Source: Helicobacter_F equorum
GTDB lineage: Bacteria > Campylobacterota > Campylobacteria > Campylobacterales > Helicobacteraceae
DNA length: 64,000 bases
NCBI RefSeq assembly: GCF_042649585.1
Contig: NZ_JBHRZM010000009.1
Span: 248,001 to 312,000 of the forward strand
Direction of reading: 5' to 3'
Position numbers and translations under genes: made by a program. Shown piece after piece: positions 26,687 to 34,638 of this stretch. Below the pieces are notes generated by a model. It did no database searches, was not told the DNA's origin, and was given only the letters and a program-made list of their open reading frames with translations. The first letter of the stretch is position 1. Each line of letters starts with the position of its first letter.

Positions 26687-27508
26687 TTATGTTTGTGCAA
26701 ATGGTTTATGGAAATGCCACATTTCTCGTGCTTTTTGGATAGATTCTGCATGGAGTGAGATGATCATTAGTCCCTCATAATCTTGCAAACTATCTTCGAT
26801 TTGTCCATAGGCATTGACATAGAGGCTATCACCATAAAAATTCCAACTCGTCTTATCGACATATTCTGTCCCTACGCGATTTACTCGCAAGATTGCACAA
26901 GAATGAATAAATGCACGCGTTTTACATAACGATCGCCATCTTGTAAGTGTGTCAAAGGTATTTGCGCAAGGCACGATAAGGACATCATAGGATTGGGCTT
27001 TCATAGCGATAAAAATTTCATCAAAATGCAATTCAAATCCTGATAAGACACCGATTTTTAAGCCTTTTCTTTCTATGGTGAGGGGCAATTTTGGCTTTTT
27101 GTAGTGCTTGTTGGCAAAAAATGCGTGTTCATTCCAATGTGGATAATCTATGAGGCGTTGTTGGACATAAAATGTATAGCCCTGTGAATCTATAAGTGCG
27201 ATTGTTTTATAAAATGTATTTGAAAGGCGATGACCCGAGAGTTTGAGAGTATATAAATCCACAACAATAGGTGCGATAATCTCTAAATTATATTCCTTGG
27301 CAAACACTACAAGTTGTCGCAATATGCTGACATTATGACTTGCGATGAGTTGTGGTGAGGGCAGGGATTGCAAATGGCGAAAAAATGGCTCAAATGTGTA
27401 TTCTGGTAAAACCACTATTTCTACATTTTGCTTGGCACAATTTTGGAGATAGGATTCTAAATACAAAGGGGATTCTATTTTTGAGATTTGCAAAAGAGCT
27501 ATACGCAT
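26687..27508 (-). CDS. carbon-nitrogen hydrolase (nitrilase) family protein lacking the catalytic Lys and Cys
   Basis: A 273-residue protein with the nitrilase fold pattern: the glutamate is present in VVLPEYTFEP (Glu36). The lysine position in the YxKxxLxxYxxxxE-like block is Gln116 (YVQQRLIDYPHWNE). The nucleophile block normally reading GVxxCYDxxFPE reads GVLSGFELHFDE, with Gly157 where Cys is expected. It is therefore predicted not to act as an amidase. It may be a binding or scaffold protein, or use another chemistry. It lies upstream of birA in the same direction. Confidence 0.8.
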   Translation of the reverse strand: MRIALLQISKIESPLYLESYLQNCAKQNVEIVVLPEYTFEPFFRHLQSLPSPQLIASHNVSILRQLVVFAKEYNLEIIAPIVVDLYTLKLSGHRLSNTFYKTIALIDSQGYTFYVQQRLIDYPHWNEHAFFANKHYKKPKLPLTIERKGLKIGVLSGFELHFDEIFIAMKAQSYDVLIVPCANTFDTLTRWRSLCKTRAFIHSCAILRVNRVGTEYVDKTSWNFYGDSLYVNAYGQIEDSLQDYEGLMIISLHAESIQKAREMWHFHKPFAQT

Positions 27509-27655
27509 TACATACCTTAAAAATTAAAAATAAATGTTTGAATTTTACTCTATATAAACTTTAGATTCTATTTTGCTATGGTTTTTAAGGGGCTTTGTGT
27601 TAGGATTATGCATTTAATTTACTTAAACAAAATTTAGTTTTATGAGGTTGGAACT

Positions 27656-29002
27656 ATGGTAGAGCGATACGCAAGAGAGCAGATGAAAGAGCTTTGGGAT
27701 ATGAATGCGAAATATTCTGCGTGGCTTGAAGTGGAAAAGGCGTTAGTGCGTGGGTGGAATCGCTTAGGGCTAATCCCTGATTGTGATTGTGAAAAAATAT
27801 GTAAAAATGCAAGATTTGATATTGCTAGGATTGATGAGATAGAAGCAGTTACAAAGCACGATTTAATCGCCTTTACCACTTCTATAGCAGAGTCTTTGGG
27901 CGAAGAGTCGCGATGGGTGCATTATGGGATAACTTCTAGCGATTGTATTGATACCGCAGTGGCGTTACAAATGCGAGATTCTCTAAAGATTATTTTAGAG
28001 GATATAAAGCAAGTGCGAGAGGCGATAAAGGTAAGAGCGTATGAACATAAAGATACGCTAATGGTGGGGCGAAGCCACGGAATCCACGGAGAGCCTATCA
28101 CCTTTGGGTTGGTTTTGGCGATTTGGTATGATGAGCTGGGGCGGCATTTGAAGGCTCTAGAATCTACGCTTGAAGTCATCTCTGTAGGGCAGCTAAGTGG
28201 AGCGATGGGCAATCTCGCCCATACACCCATGGAGCTTGAAGAGCTAGTTTGCAAAGAGCTTGGGCTTAAACCTGCCCCTGTGAGTAATCAAGTGATACAA
28301 AGGGATAGGTACGCTAGGCTAATGAGTGATTTAGCTCTTTTAGCTAGTAGCTGTGAGAAAATTGCCGTGGAAATCCGCCATTTACAACGCACAGAAGTTT
28401 ATGAAGCAGAAGAGTATTTTGAATCTGGGCAAAAGGGAAGCTCTGCTATGCCACACAAACGTAACCCTGTTTTGTCCGAAAACATCACAGGGCTTTGTCG
28501 TATCATACGCTCTTATGCACTTCCTGCGATGGAGAATGTAGCCTTATGGCATGAGCGGGATATTAGCCACTCTAGCGTGGAGCGATTTATTTTGCCTGAT
28601 AGCTTTATTACGACGGATTTTATGTTGATGCGTTTAAAAGGACTGCTTGAAAAGCTAGTGGTGTATCCAAAAAATATGATGAAAAACCTAAATTTAACTG
28701 GTGGCTTAGTTTTTTCTCAAAGAATTTTGCTAGAGCTTCCAAAATGTGGTGTATCACGTGAAGATGCCTATAAAATCGTGCAAAGAAATGCGATGAAAGT
28801 ATGGCAGGGCTTACAAAAGGGACAACCTGTGCTAAATGATAAAAGGGAGTCACTTTACTTGCAATATCTTTTAGCAGATTCTGAGCTCGTGGGACTTCTT
28901 AGCAAGAATGGTGGTAATGGAGAGCAGATTATCCGCGAGTGCTTTGAGTTTAGCTACTATACAAAAAACGTGGATTCTATTTTTAAAAGGGTGTTTGAGT
29001 AA
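27656..29002 (+). CDS. purB: adenylosuccinate lyase
   Basis: A 448-residue fumarase-superfamily enzyme acting twice in purine synthesis (SAICAR and adenylosuccinate cleavage). It has the catalytic histidine in GRSHGIHGEPITFG and the mobile signature loop GSSAMPHKRNPVLSENI. GAGG precedes the ATG. The restriction-modification locus follows 20 bases later. Confidence 0.96.
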   Translation: MVERYAREQMKELWDMNAKYSAWLEVEKALVRGWNRLGLIPDCDCEKICKNARFDIARIDEIEAVTKHDLIAFTTSIAESLGEESRWVHYGITSSDCIDTAVALQMRDSLKIILEDIKQVREAIKVRAYEHKDTLMVGRSHGIHGEPITFGLVLAIWYDELGRHLKALESTLEVISVGQLSGAMGNLAHTPMELEELVCKELGLKPAPVSNQVIQRDRYARLMSDLALLASSCEKIAVEIRHLQRTEVYEAEEYFESGQKGSSAMPHKRNPVLSENITGLCRIIRSYALPAMENVALWHERDISHSSVERFILPDSFITTDFMLMRLKGLLEKLVVYPKNMMKNLNLTGGLVFSQRILLELPKCGVSREDAYKIVQRNAMKVWQGLQKGQPVLNDKRESLYLQYLLADSELVGLLSKNGGNGEQIIRECFEFSYYTKNVDSIFKRVFE

Positions 29003-29022
29003 ATCATTGCAGGAGGATTTTT

Positions 29023-29566
29023 ATGATAGCAAATGGCATTGGTGGTTCAAATGCAAAGACAGGATTAATTTTTGAAGGAAAGGTGGATTTGGCTACCTTT
29101 TTATCTGAACAGAATGGTTATAGTACTGATTCTAATGGGCAAGTATATTATTGTGGTGAGTTAGTAGCACAAATTTTTAAAAAATATGAATTTTATGAGT
29201 TTTTAGAAAAACGTCAAGTGGATTGGAAAAGTATTTTTTCTAAAAGGCTTTTGCCAGATGATAGTATCTATTATCATCAATAACACATTTTTTGTTATTG
29301 AATGTAAATTTCAGCAGGTCGCAGGTTCTGTTGATGAAAAATTACAAACTTGCGATTTTAAGAAAAAGCAGTATCAAAAACTTTTATCTAGCCTTAATAT
29401 GGAAGTGGGATATGTATATTTATTAAGTAATTGCTTTCAAAAACCAGAATATAAAGATGTTTTGGATTATATCATTAGTGTAAATTGTAGGTATTACTTT
29501 GAATATATCCCCTTACAGGTTTTTGGCTTGCCAATTCCTATGGATTCGGGCATAAATGACTGCTGA
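29023..29566 (+). pseudogene. type II restriction endonuclease, PD-(D/E)XK type, interrupted by a frameshift
   Basis: Two overlapping frames make one nuclease. The first (29023-29283) starts after a GGAGG site with MIANGIGGSNAKTGLIFEG and runs to LLPDDSIYYHQ then stop. The second (open from about 29258 to 29566) continues NNTFFVIECKFQQVAGSVDEKL. Joined, they give PDD...ECK, a PD-(D/E)XK active site. Removing one T near 29272 would restore a protein of about 180 residues. As it stands the product ends before the ECK half, so nuclease activity is not expected unless the frame is recoded or is a sequencing error. The end overlaps the methyltransferase start by 11 bases. Confidence 0.75.
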
Positions 29567-30398
29567 ATTTCGCACGTTAAAACCCATTTTTACAAGCACA
29601 GATTCTAATTTTAGTCTTTATCAAGGTGATTGCAATGAGTTTTTGCCACAGATGAAAGAAAATTTTGATTTAATCTTTGCCGATCCTCCATACTTTCTGT
29701 CAAATGATGGTTTAAGTATCCAAAATGGTAAAATTGTAAGTGTGAATAAGGGGGAATGGGATAGAGGTAATGAAATTGAAGATATTGATAACTTTAATAT
29801 GAAATGGATTGCTAATGCAAAAATTGCCTTAAAATCTACGGGTAGTATTATGATAAGTGGGACTTATCATAATATTTTTTCACTTGGGAGGGCATTACAA
29901 AAGCTTGATTTCAAGATTTTAAATATTATCACTTGGCAAAAGACTAATCCCCCACCAAACTTTAGTTGTCGCTATCTTACGCACTCTACTGAGCAAATCA
30001 TCTGGGCTAAAAAAAGCCACAAACATAAGCATATTTTTAATTATGAATTTCTAAAAGCCTTAAATGGTGGCAAGCAAATGCGTGATGTATGGAGCTTCCC
30101 AGCCATTGCTCCTTGGGAAAAAAGTTGTGGCAAACACCCCACACAAAAACCCTTGGCATTGTTGGTTCGATTACTTCTTATGGCAAGCAATGAAAATTCT
30201 CTCATTTGCGATCCTTTTTGCGGTTCTAGCACTACAGGAATTGCAGCAAGTCTTTTAAATAGAAAATTTGTTGGTATAGAGCAAGAAAGTGAGTTTATAG
30301 AAATTTCTGTTAAAAGAAAAGAAGAGCTAGAATACCATACAGAACGTATAGAATCTAAAATCAAGGATTTAGCATTCTACAAAAAACCCTTACTTTAA
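29556..30398 (+). CDS. DNA methyltransferase, beta class (N6-adenine or N4-cytosine)
   Basis: A 280-residue amino-methyltransferase. It has motif IV ADPPYFLSN at residues 42-50 and the late SAM-binding motif CDPFCGSSTTGIAA, the order of beta-class enzymes. DPPYFLSN followed by NGKIVSVNKGEWD resembles M1-type adenine methyltransferases of type II/IIS systems (DpnA and MboII-like groups). It protects host DNA, and the target site cannot be read from the sequence. It overlaps the nuclease gene and is followed by a second methyltransferase. Confidence 0.9.
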   Translation: MTAEFRTLKPIFTSTDSNFSLYQGDCNEFLPQMKENFDLIFADPPYFLSNDGLSIQNGKIVSVNKGEWDRGNEIEDIDNFNMKWIANAKIALKSTGSIMISGTYHNIFSLGRALQKLDFKILNIITWQKTNPPPNFSCRYLTHSTEQIIWAKKSHKHKHIFNYEFLKALNGGKQMRDVWSFPAIAPWEKSCGKHPTQKPLALLVRLLLMASNENSLICDPFCGSSTTGIAASLLNRKFVGIEQESEFIEISVKRKEELEYHTERIESKIKDLAFYKKPLL

Positions 30399-30408
30399 GG
30401 ATTTGACA

Positions 30409-31050
30409 ATGTTGGATCTAATAAACACCAAACTCACCATTGATGGCTTAGAATTACTCCAAAGTTTGGGGGATTGTAGCGTTGATTTATGTTTTTTTGA
30501 TCCACAATATCGTGGTGTGCTAGATAAAATGCATTATGGTAATGAGGGTGATCGACAAAAGGGGCGTAGTGTCTTGGTGCAAATGTCTGAAGCGACGATT
30601 ATACATTTTATCCAAGAAATTAGCCGAGTTTTAAAGCCTAGTTGCTATCTTATGTTATGGATTGATAAATTTCATCTGTGTGAGGGTGTGAGACCTTGGC
30701 TAGATTCTACACTTTTACAAATCGTGGATCTCATCACTTGGGATAAAATGAAAATGGGTATGGGTTATCGCACAAGAAAACAAAGCGAATATCTACTCAT
30801 CGTACAAAAAAAGCCTATTAGAGCAAAGGGGACTTGGAAACTTCATAATATCCGTGATGTGCATAGCGAAAAAATTTCACAAAACGAGTTAAAAGCACAC
30901 CCTCACAGCAAACCAAAAGCCTTACAAAAAATTCTTATAGAATCTTGCACCAATATCGGGGATTTAGTGTGTGATCCAGCAGCAGGAAATTTTAGTGTGC
31001 TAGGGTGCTGCAAGGAATTAAGGAGAAATTTTATAGGGACAAATCTATGA
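30409..31050 (+). CDS. second DNA methyltransferase of the same locus (beta-like, DPQY motif)
   Basis: A 213-residue protein with motif IV FFDPQYRGVLDKM (DPQY at residues 31-34) and a C-terminal SAM motif VCDPAAGNFSVLGC. It resembles the second methyltransferase of MboII-like type IIS systems, where two enzymes modify the two strands of an asymmetric site. The ATG at 30409 is chosen over TTG at 30403 because TAAGGA then lies 7 bases away. The protein ends shortly after the NFIGTNL strand, so its C-terminus may be slightly short. Confidence 0.82.
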   Translation: MLDLINTKLTIDGLELLQSLGDCSVDLCFFDPQYRGVLDKMHYGNEGDRQKGRSVLVQMSEATIIHFIQEISRVLKPSCYLMLWIDKFHLCEGVRPWLDSTLLQIVDLITWDKMKMGMGYRTRKQSEYLLIVQKKPIRAKGTWKLHNIRDVHSEKISQNELKAHPHSKPKALQKILIESCTNIGDLVCDPAAGNFSVLGCCKELRRNFIGTNL

Positions 31051-31084
31051 TGATTGGCTTCACGCTATTGTAAAGAGTTATGCG

Positions 31085-31753
31085 TTATGGCTTAATGACA
31101 AAGCTTGGTGTATGACAAATAGGTAATTTTTGTATTTGTATATCTTTTGAGTGAAAAAAATCATCAACGGCTTTGGTTTCACCCGGAAATGTCCCATAAT
31201 CATCAAACACAACTACACCACCCCTTACCATTTTTTCCCAAAAATGTTCCAAAATACTTACAGCTGGTTCATAAATATCTGTATCTACATGTAGAAATGC
31301 GATTTTTAATTGTGGATTAGATATGCAATATTGTGACGCAGTCTGAGTGATATCACCTTTGATAAGTTCATAATTACGAATTTTCTTAAAGTCTAGAACC
31401 TTGCAGAGTTCTTCTTCTGTAATACCCTTTCCCGCTTCTTGTATAAATGCCTCTCTGAATGTTTTATCTGCCTCAAAATCTGTTTGCGGAAATTCATCAA
31501 ACATATCAAACCCTATGAGTTTGCGAGAGTCTTGCATTTCCAAAATTTCTCGAAAATGCGCGAATCTAAAAAGAGAATTGCCTTTAAAAATGCCACATTC
31601 TATGGCTACTCCAGGTAGGGAGAGAATTTTTTTATATAACTCATAATGTGCAAAAAATTTTCTAAATCTCTTTGTATCTGCAGTGATATAAAAACCATTT
31701 TCGTAATAAAAAGATTCTGCAATGTTAAAGCCATTAAGCGAAGTATGCATCAT
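31085..31753 (-). CDS. TylF/macrocin O-methyltransferase family protein, phase-variable promoter
   Basis: A 222-residue SAM-dependent methyltransferase. The IECGIFKGNSLFRFAH block is motif I, followed by LIGFDMFDEFP, then FLHVDTDIYEP and VVVFDDYGTFPGETKAVDDF with the metal-binding aspartates of TylF-like enzymes. In related bacteria such enzymes methylate sugars of lipopolysaccharide, capsule or flagellin; the substrate here is inferred only. AAGGAAA precedes the ATG. Its likely promoter has a G9 tract immediately upstream of the -10 box. Confidence 0.85.
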   Translation of the reverse strand: MMHTSLNGFNIAESFYYENGFYITADTKRFRKFFAHYELYKKILSLPGVAIECGIFKGNSLFRFAHFREILEMQDSRKLIGFDMFDEFPQTDFEADKTFREAFIQEAGKGITEEELCKVLDFKKIRNYELIKGDITQTASQYCISNPQLKIAFLHVDTDIYEPAVSILEHFWEKMVRGGVVVFDDYGTFPGETKAVDDFFHSKDIQIQKLPICHTPSFVIKP

Positions 31754-31796
31754 GAAATTTCCTTTAAGGTAGCAATAATATTGAACTTCAGGGAGA

Positions 31797-31802
31797 ATTA
31801 TA
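31797..31802 (-). promoter_or_regulatory. -10 box (TATAAT) of the TylF-like methyltransferase
   Basis: A perfect TATAAT on the minus strand lies 43 bases before the start codon and directly follows a run of nine G. A second TATAAT sits 28 bases further upstream (31831-31836, minus). The poly-G fills part of the -35/-10 spacer, so a change in tract length would alter promoter geometry. Confidence 0.6.
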
Positions 31803-31811
31803 CCCCCCCCC
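31803..31811 (-). repeat. poly-G tract (G9 on the minus strand) in a promoter spacer
   Basis: Nine consecutive C on the plus strand, i.e. nine G on the coding strand of the methyltransferase gene, abut its TATAAT box. Mononucleotide G/C runs of this length are the standard slippage-prone elements of Helicobacter and Campylobacter. Confidence 0.9.
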
Positions 31812-31881
31812 TTAAAGGATGCTTAAGAAAATTATAGCTTGTAGTCATATATTGCATGGAGGGTATTGTTATGCGGTTACA

Positions 31882-32112
31882 TCATAATAATGGAGAAACT
31901 TCAATTTCCTTAGCTTCTTGTGCCCTTAGTGCAATTTGTGTGCTATTTACCATGACACATAGCGTTGCCTTGGTAAGTGTCGTGTTATAGAGTGTGATTG
32001 TGCTATCTGGGCAAATACCCATAGCAATAAGTCGATCTTTGAGCATTTTGTCTGTGGTGTGGAGTGCTACGACTTTGTAGGGTATATTTTTGGAGCAGTC
32101 ATAGAGCATCAT
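31882..32112 (-). CDS. feoA: FeoA family protein
   Basis: A 76-residue SH3-like protein: MMLYDCSKNIPYKVVALHTT, then the LKDRLIAMGICPDSTITLYN block typical of FeoA, which assists the ferrous iron transporter FeoB. No feoB lies nearby, as is common in Helicobacter. AAAGGAA precedes the ATG at 32112; the frame is open upstream to 32223 but the ribosome site decides the shorter form. Confidence 0.85.
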   Translation of the reverse strand: MMLYDCSKNIPYKVVALHTTDKMLKDRLIAMGICPDSTITLYNTTLTKATLCVMVNSTQIALRAQEAKEIEVSPLL

Positions 32113-32137
32113 GTGTATTCCTTTGTTTTTTGGGAGG

Positions 32138-32143
32138 ATTATA
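32138..32143 (-). promoter_or_regulatory. candidate -10 box for feoA
   Basis: TATAAT on the minus strand, preceded by TTTGC (extended -10-like), lies 26 bases before feoA. It is one half of a divergent feoA/hisD promoter region. I do not recognise a clear Fur box. Confidence 0.5.
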
Positions 32144-32180
32144 GCAAAGTATATTGACCCAAAAGCAAGTAATGTTTTGT

Positions 32181-32186
32181 TATAAT
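32181..32186 (+). promoter_or_regulatory. candidate -10 box for hisD
   Basis: TATAAT on the plus strand lies 38 bases before the hisD start, with TTGACC further upstream at a long spacing of about 21 bases. It is divergent from the feoA promoter. Confidence 0.5.
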
Positions 32187-32223
32187 CAAAACCTACAATC
32201 ATACCATTTAAGGAATGCAGCAA

Positions 32224-33522
32224 ATGATAGAGATATTAGACACGCGTAGTAAAGATTTCTCACACAAATTTTCTGAGATTTTAAAGCGTGGTGCAATGGA
32301 TATGACACATGTGAGCCAAAGTGTGCAAAACCTCCTATGCGAAATAAAAAATGAGGGAGAGACTGCTATTTTGCGACATATTACAACTTTTGATATGTGG
32401 CAACCAAGTGATTTTGCGCAAGTGCATATAGATTCTGTAGAATGCAAAAAGGCTTATGATAATCTTGACAAAGATCTTAAAGAATCTTTGCACATAGCTT
32501 ATGATCGCATTTTTGACTTTCATAGTAAGCAAAAAGAGAAAACTTGGATACATACAGAATCTAATGGCTCTATGTTAGGGCAAAAGGTTACTCCTGTGCA
32601 ACGTGCAGGGTTGTATATACCTGGTGGCAAGGCTGCTTATCCTAGTTCGCTTTTGATGAATGCTATTCCTGCGATCGTGGCTGGAGTGGAAGAGATTGTT
32701 GTTTGCACGCCCACACCGCATAACCAACCAAACGAGCTTCTTTTGGCAACCTTGCATTTATGTGGGATTGGAGAATCTTACAAAGTTGGTGGAGCGAGCG
32801 CTATTGGACTTATGGCATATGGAGGATGTGATTTTCAAAAAGTTGATGTCATTACTGGACCGGGTAATATTTATGTCGCTACAGCTAAAAAAATGGTTTT
32901 TGGCGAAGTCAATGTAGATATGATAGCCGGACCTAGTGAGATTGGTATCATTGCGCAAAGTGGGGCAAATACTGAATATATTGCATGGGATTTACTCTCA
33001 CAAGCTGAACACGATGAGCTTGCAAGCTCTATTCTTATTAGTGATGATAAGGAACTTATTGTTGAGAGTATTGCACATATTGAGCGTATCATACCTACGC
33101 TTTCACGCAAGGATATAGCACAAACTAGCATACAAAATCGTAGCGTGTTTATTCACACATCTAGTCTTGATGAAAGTGTAGTTTTGATGAATAAAATCGC
33201 ACCTGAACATTTAGAAATTCTTACGCCTGATCCTTTTAGTCTTCTTCCTCGCATTAAAAATGCTGGAGCGATCTTTTTGGGCGAATACGCAAGTGAGCCT
33301 ATTGGGGATTATCTCGCCGGTCCTAATCACACCCTTCCTACTGGAGGAAGTGCGCGCTTTTTCTCCCCACTTGGAGTGGAGCACTTTATGAAAAAAAGCT
33401 CTATTATTTATTTTAGTAAAGATGCGATGCGTGAGCTTGGACAATCGTGTGCCACACTTGCAAAAACTGAGGGCTTACAAGCACACCAAATGGCAGTCCT
33501 ATCACGTTTAAACAATCTGTAG
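32224..33522 (+). CDS. hisD: histidinol dehydrogenase
   Basis: Last enzyme of histidine synthesis, oxidising histidinol to histidine. The 432-residue protein has VTPVQRAGLYIPGGKAAYPS, VDVITGPGNIYVATAKK, the zinc/catalytic SQAEHDELASS and IAPEHLEIL. The ATG at 32224 is chosen because AAGGA lies 9 bases away; the in-frame ATG at 32215 directly abuts that site. It is alone here, and hisC is near the right edge, so histidine genes are dispersed. Confidence 0.95.
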   Translation: MIEILDTRSKDFSHKFSEILKRGAMDMTHVSQSVQNLLCEIKNEGETAILRHITTFDMWQPSDFAQVHIDSVECKKAYDNLDKDLKESLHIAYDRIFDFHSKQKEKTWIHTESNGSMLGQKVTPVQRAGLYIPGGKAAYPSSLLMNAIPAIVAGVEEIVVCTPTPHNQPNELLLATLHLCGIGESYKVGGASAIGLMAYGGCDFQKVDVITGPGNIYVATAKKMVFGEVNVDMIAGPSEIGIIAQSGANTEYIAWDLLSQAEHDELASSILISDDKELIVESIAHIERIIPTLSRKDIAQTSIQNRSVFIHTSSLDESVVLMNKIAPEHLEILTPDPFSLLPRIKNAGAIFLGEYASEPIGDYLAGPNHTLPTGGSARFFSPLGVEHFMKKSSIIYFSKDAMRELGQSCATLAKTEGLQAHQMAVLSRLNNL

Positions 33523-33638
33523 GGGTTTTGTGGGTCGTGTATGGAACATTGCCTTAGGCATTGTGTAATTACAGGTTTTTGAAAAACTTTAAAGGTTGAG
33601 TGAGATCTATTTTTCGCTTAAGAGATTCTAATTTTTAC

Positions 33639-33672
33639 CAAAGACTAGACTATTTGAATAGTCTAGTCTTTG
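33639..33672. terminator. 16-bp inverted repeat between convergent hisD and the outer membrane protein gene
   Basis: A perfect 16-base arm (33639-33654) and its exact complement (33657-33672) are separated by two bases. It sits between two convergent genes and probably terminates both, although neither side has a proper T-run. It ends 18 bases from the stop of the outer membrane protein gene. The upstream 33523-33638 holds no gene; it has a small dyad at 33546-33564 and one copy of the AGATTCT heptamer. Confidence 0.55.
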
Positions 33673-33690
33673 CATACATTTACAAGTATC

Positions 33691-34395
33691 CTACCAATTT
33701 TTTCCACCTATGCCAATTTCTATCATACCTATGAGATTGTTTGCTGTAGGCAGTGTTTGGTGATAGGCAAGGTTTTGGTATTTGGCTCTAAATTTTATAT
33801 AGTAGAAAATATTCTCGCTAAGTTTATAAGAAAATCCTATGGAAGCGCGTATGCCATAATTTCCATTGTTGGTATGAGTGATAGCTATGGAAGGTGTTTT
33901 TGTTGAGATTTGGTCGTGTAAGATATAGTCATAATCTGCAGTATATTCGTAGTAAAGTTTCTCACCTGATTGAATCCTACCCTCAAATCCAGCACTTGCT
34001 GCAAAATATGCGGTATATATACGATTTGGTGTGATATCATATCTATAAGCACCACCTGTGAATCCTACATTGATCCAAAGTGGATTATGTGAATAAGAAG
34101 TATTGAAACCTAGCTTAACGGAAGGATCAAAAAATGTACTAGAATTGTTGTTGGTGTTTGAACCCATGCCTATGTCAGTGATTGCTCCAAGTTTTAGTCT
34201 TTGGAAAAAAGATATATCGCCACTAAGTGTCAAGTACCCACCATAATCTTTGCTAGTAGTATGCAAGTTTTGGCTTGGAAGATCTCTTTGGCTATATATG
34301 CCACCAAGCCCAATACGTGCTTCACCATAAGTATATACAGAACACAAGAGGCTTATGCATACAATCTTGTAAGTTCGCATACTAAGTTTTTTCAT
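33691..34395 (-). CDS. putative outer membrane beta-barrel protein
   Basis: A 234-residue protein with a signal peptide (to about TYGEA) followed by alternating amphipathic strands with many Tyr, Gly, Asn and Ser residues and an aromatic C-terminus (GIGGKNW, final Trp), as expected of an outer membrane barrel. Position and length suggest about eight to ten strands. I do not recognise a specific Hop/Hom family. The 243-base gap upstream is AT-rich and holds its promoter and that of the divergent DUF2018 operon. Confidence 0.75.
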   Translation of the reverse strand: MKKLSMRTYKIVCISLLCSVYTYGEARIGLGGIYSQRDLPSQNLHTTSKDYGGYLTLSGDISFFQRLKLGAITDIGMGSNTNNNSSTFFDPSVKLGFNTSYSHNPLWINVGFTGGAYRYDITPNRIYTAYFAASAGFEGRIQSGEKLYYEYTADYDYILHDQISTKTPSIAITHTNNGNYGIRASIGFSYKLSENIFYYIKFRAKYQNLAYHQTLPTANNLIGMIEIGIGGKNW

Positions 34396-34582
34396 TTTGA
34401 TCCCCCAGTATTAAGATACGCATTAATGATACATCAAATGTTATTTTTTATCAAGATTACAGTATTTATGGCATCTTAATAAGTTGCAATAATATAACAA
34501 TACATCATTTGTTGTGGCAAAATTTTATGTTGTTATCCTAACAATCTTTCAGGCAAGATTATAGACTTTGAACATAGATAAG

Positions 34583-34610
34583 TTAAGAAAAAACAATGTT
34601 TTGCTATAAT
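34583..34610 (+). promoter_or_regulatory. promoter of the DUF2018-hemA-proS-hemC operon
   Basis: TTAAGA (34583-34588) and TTGCTATAAT ending at 34610 are separated by 16 bases, with the -10 in extended TGC-TATAAT form. The start codon of the first gene follows 28 bases later. It is a good sigma-70 promoter by sequence. Confidence 0.55.
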
Positions 34611-34638
34611 CTTGGGTTTTATCTTAAGGAGTGTGTTT

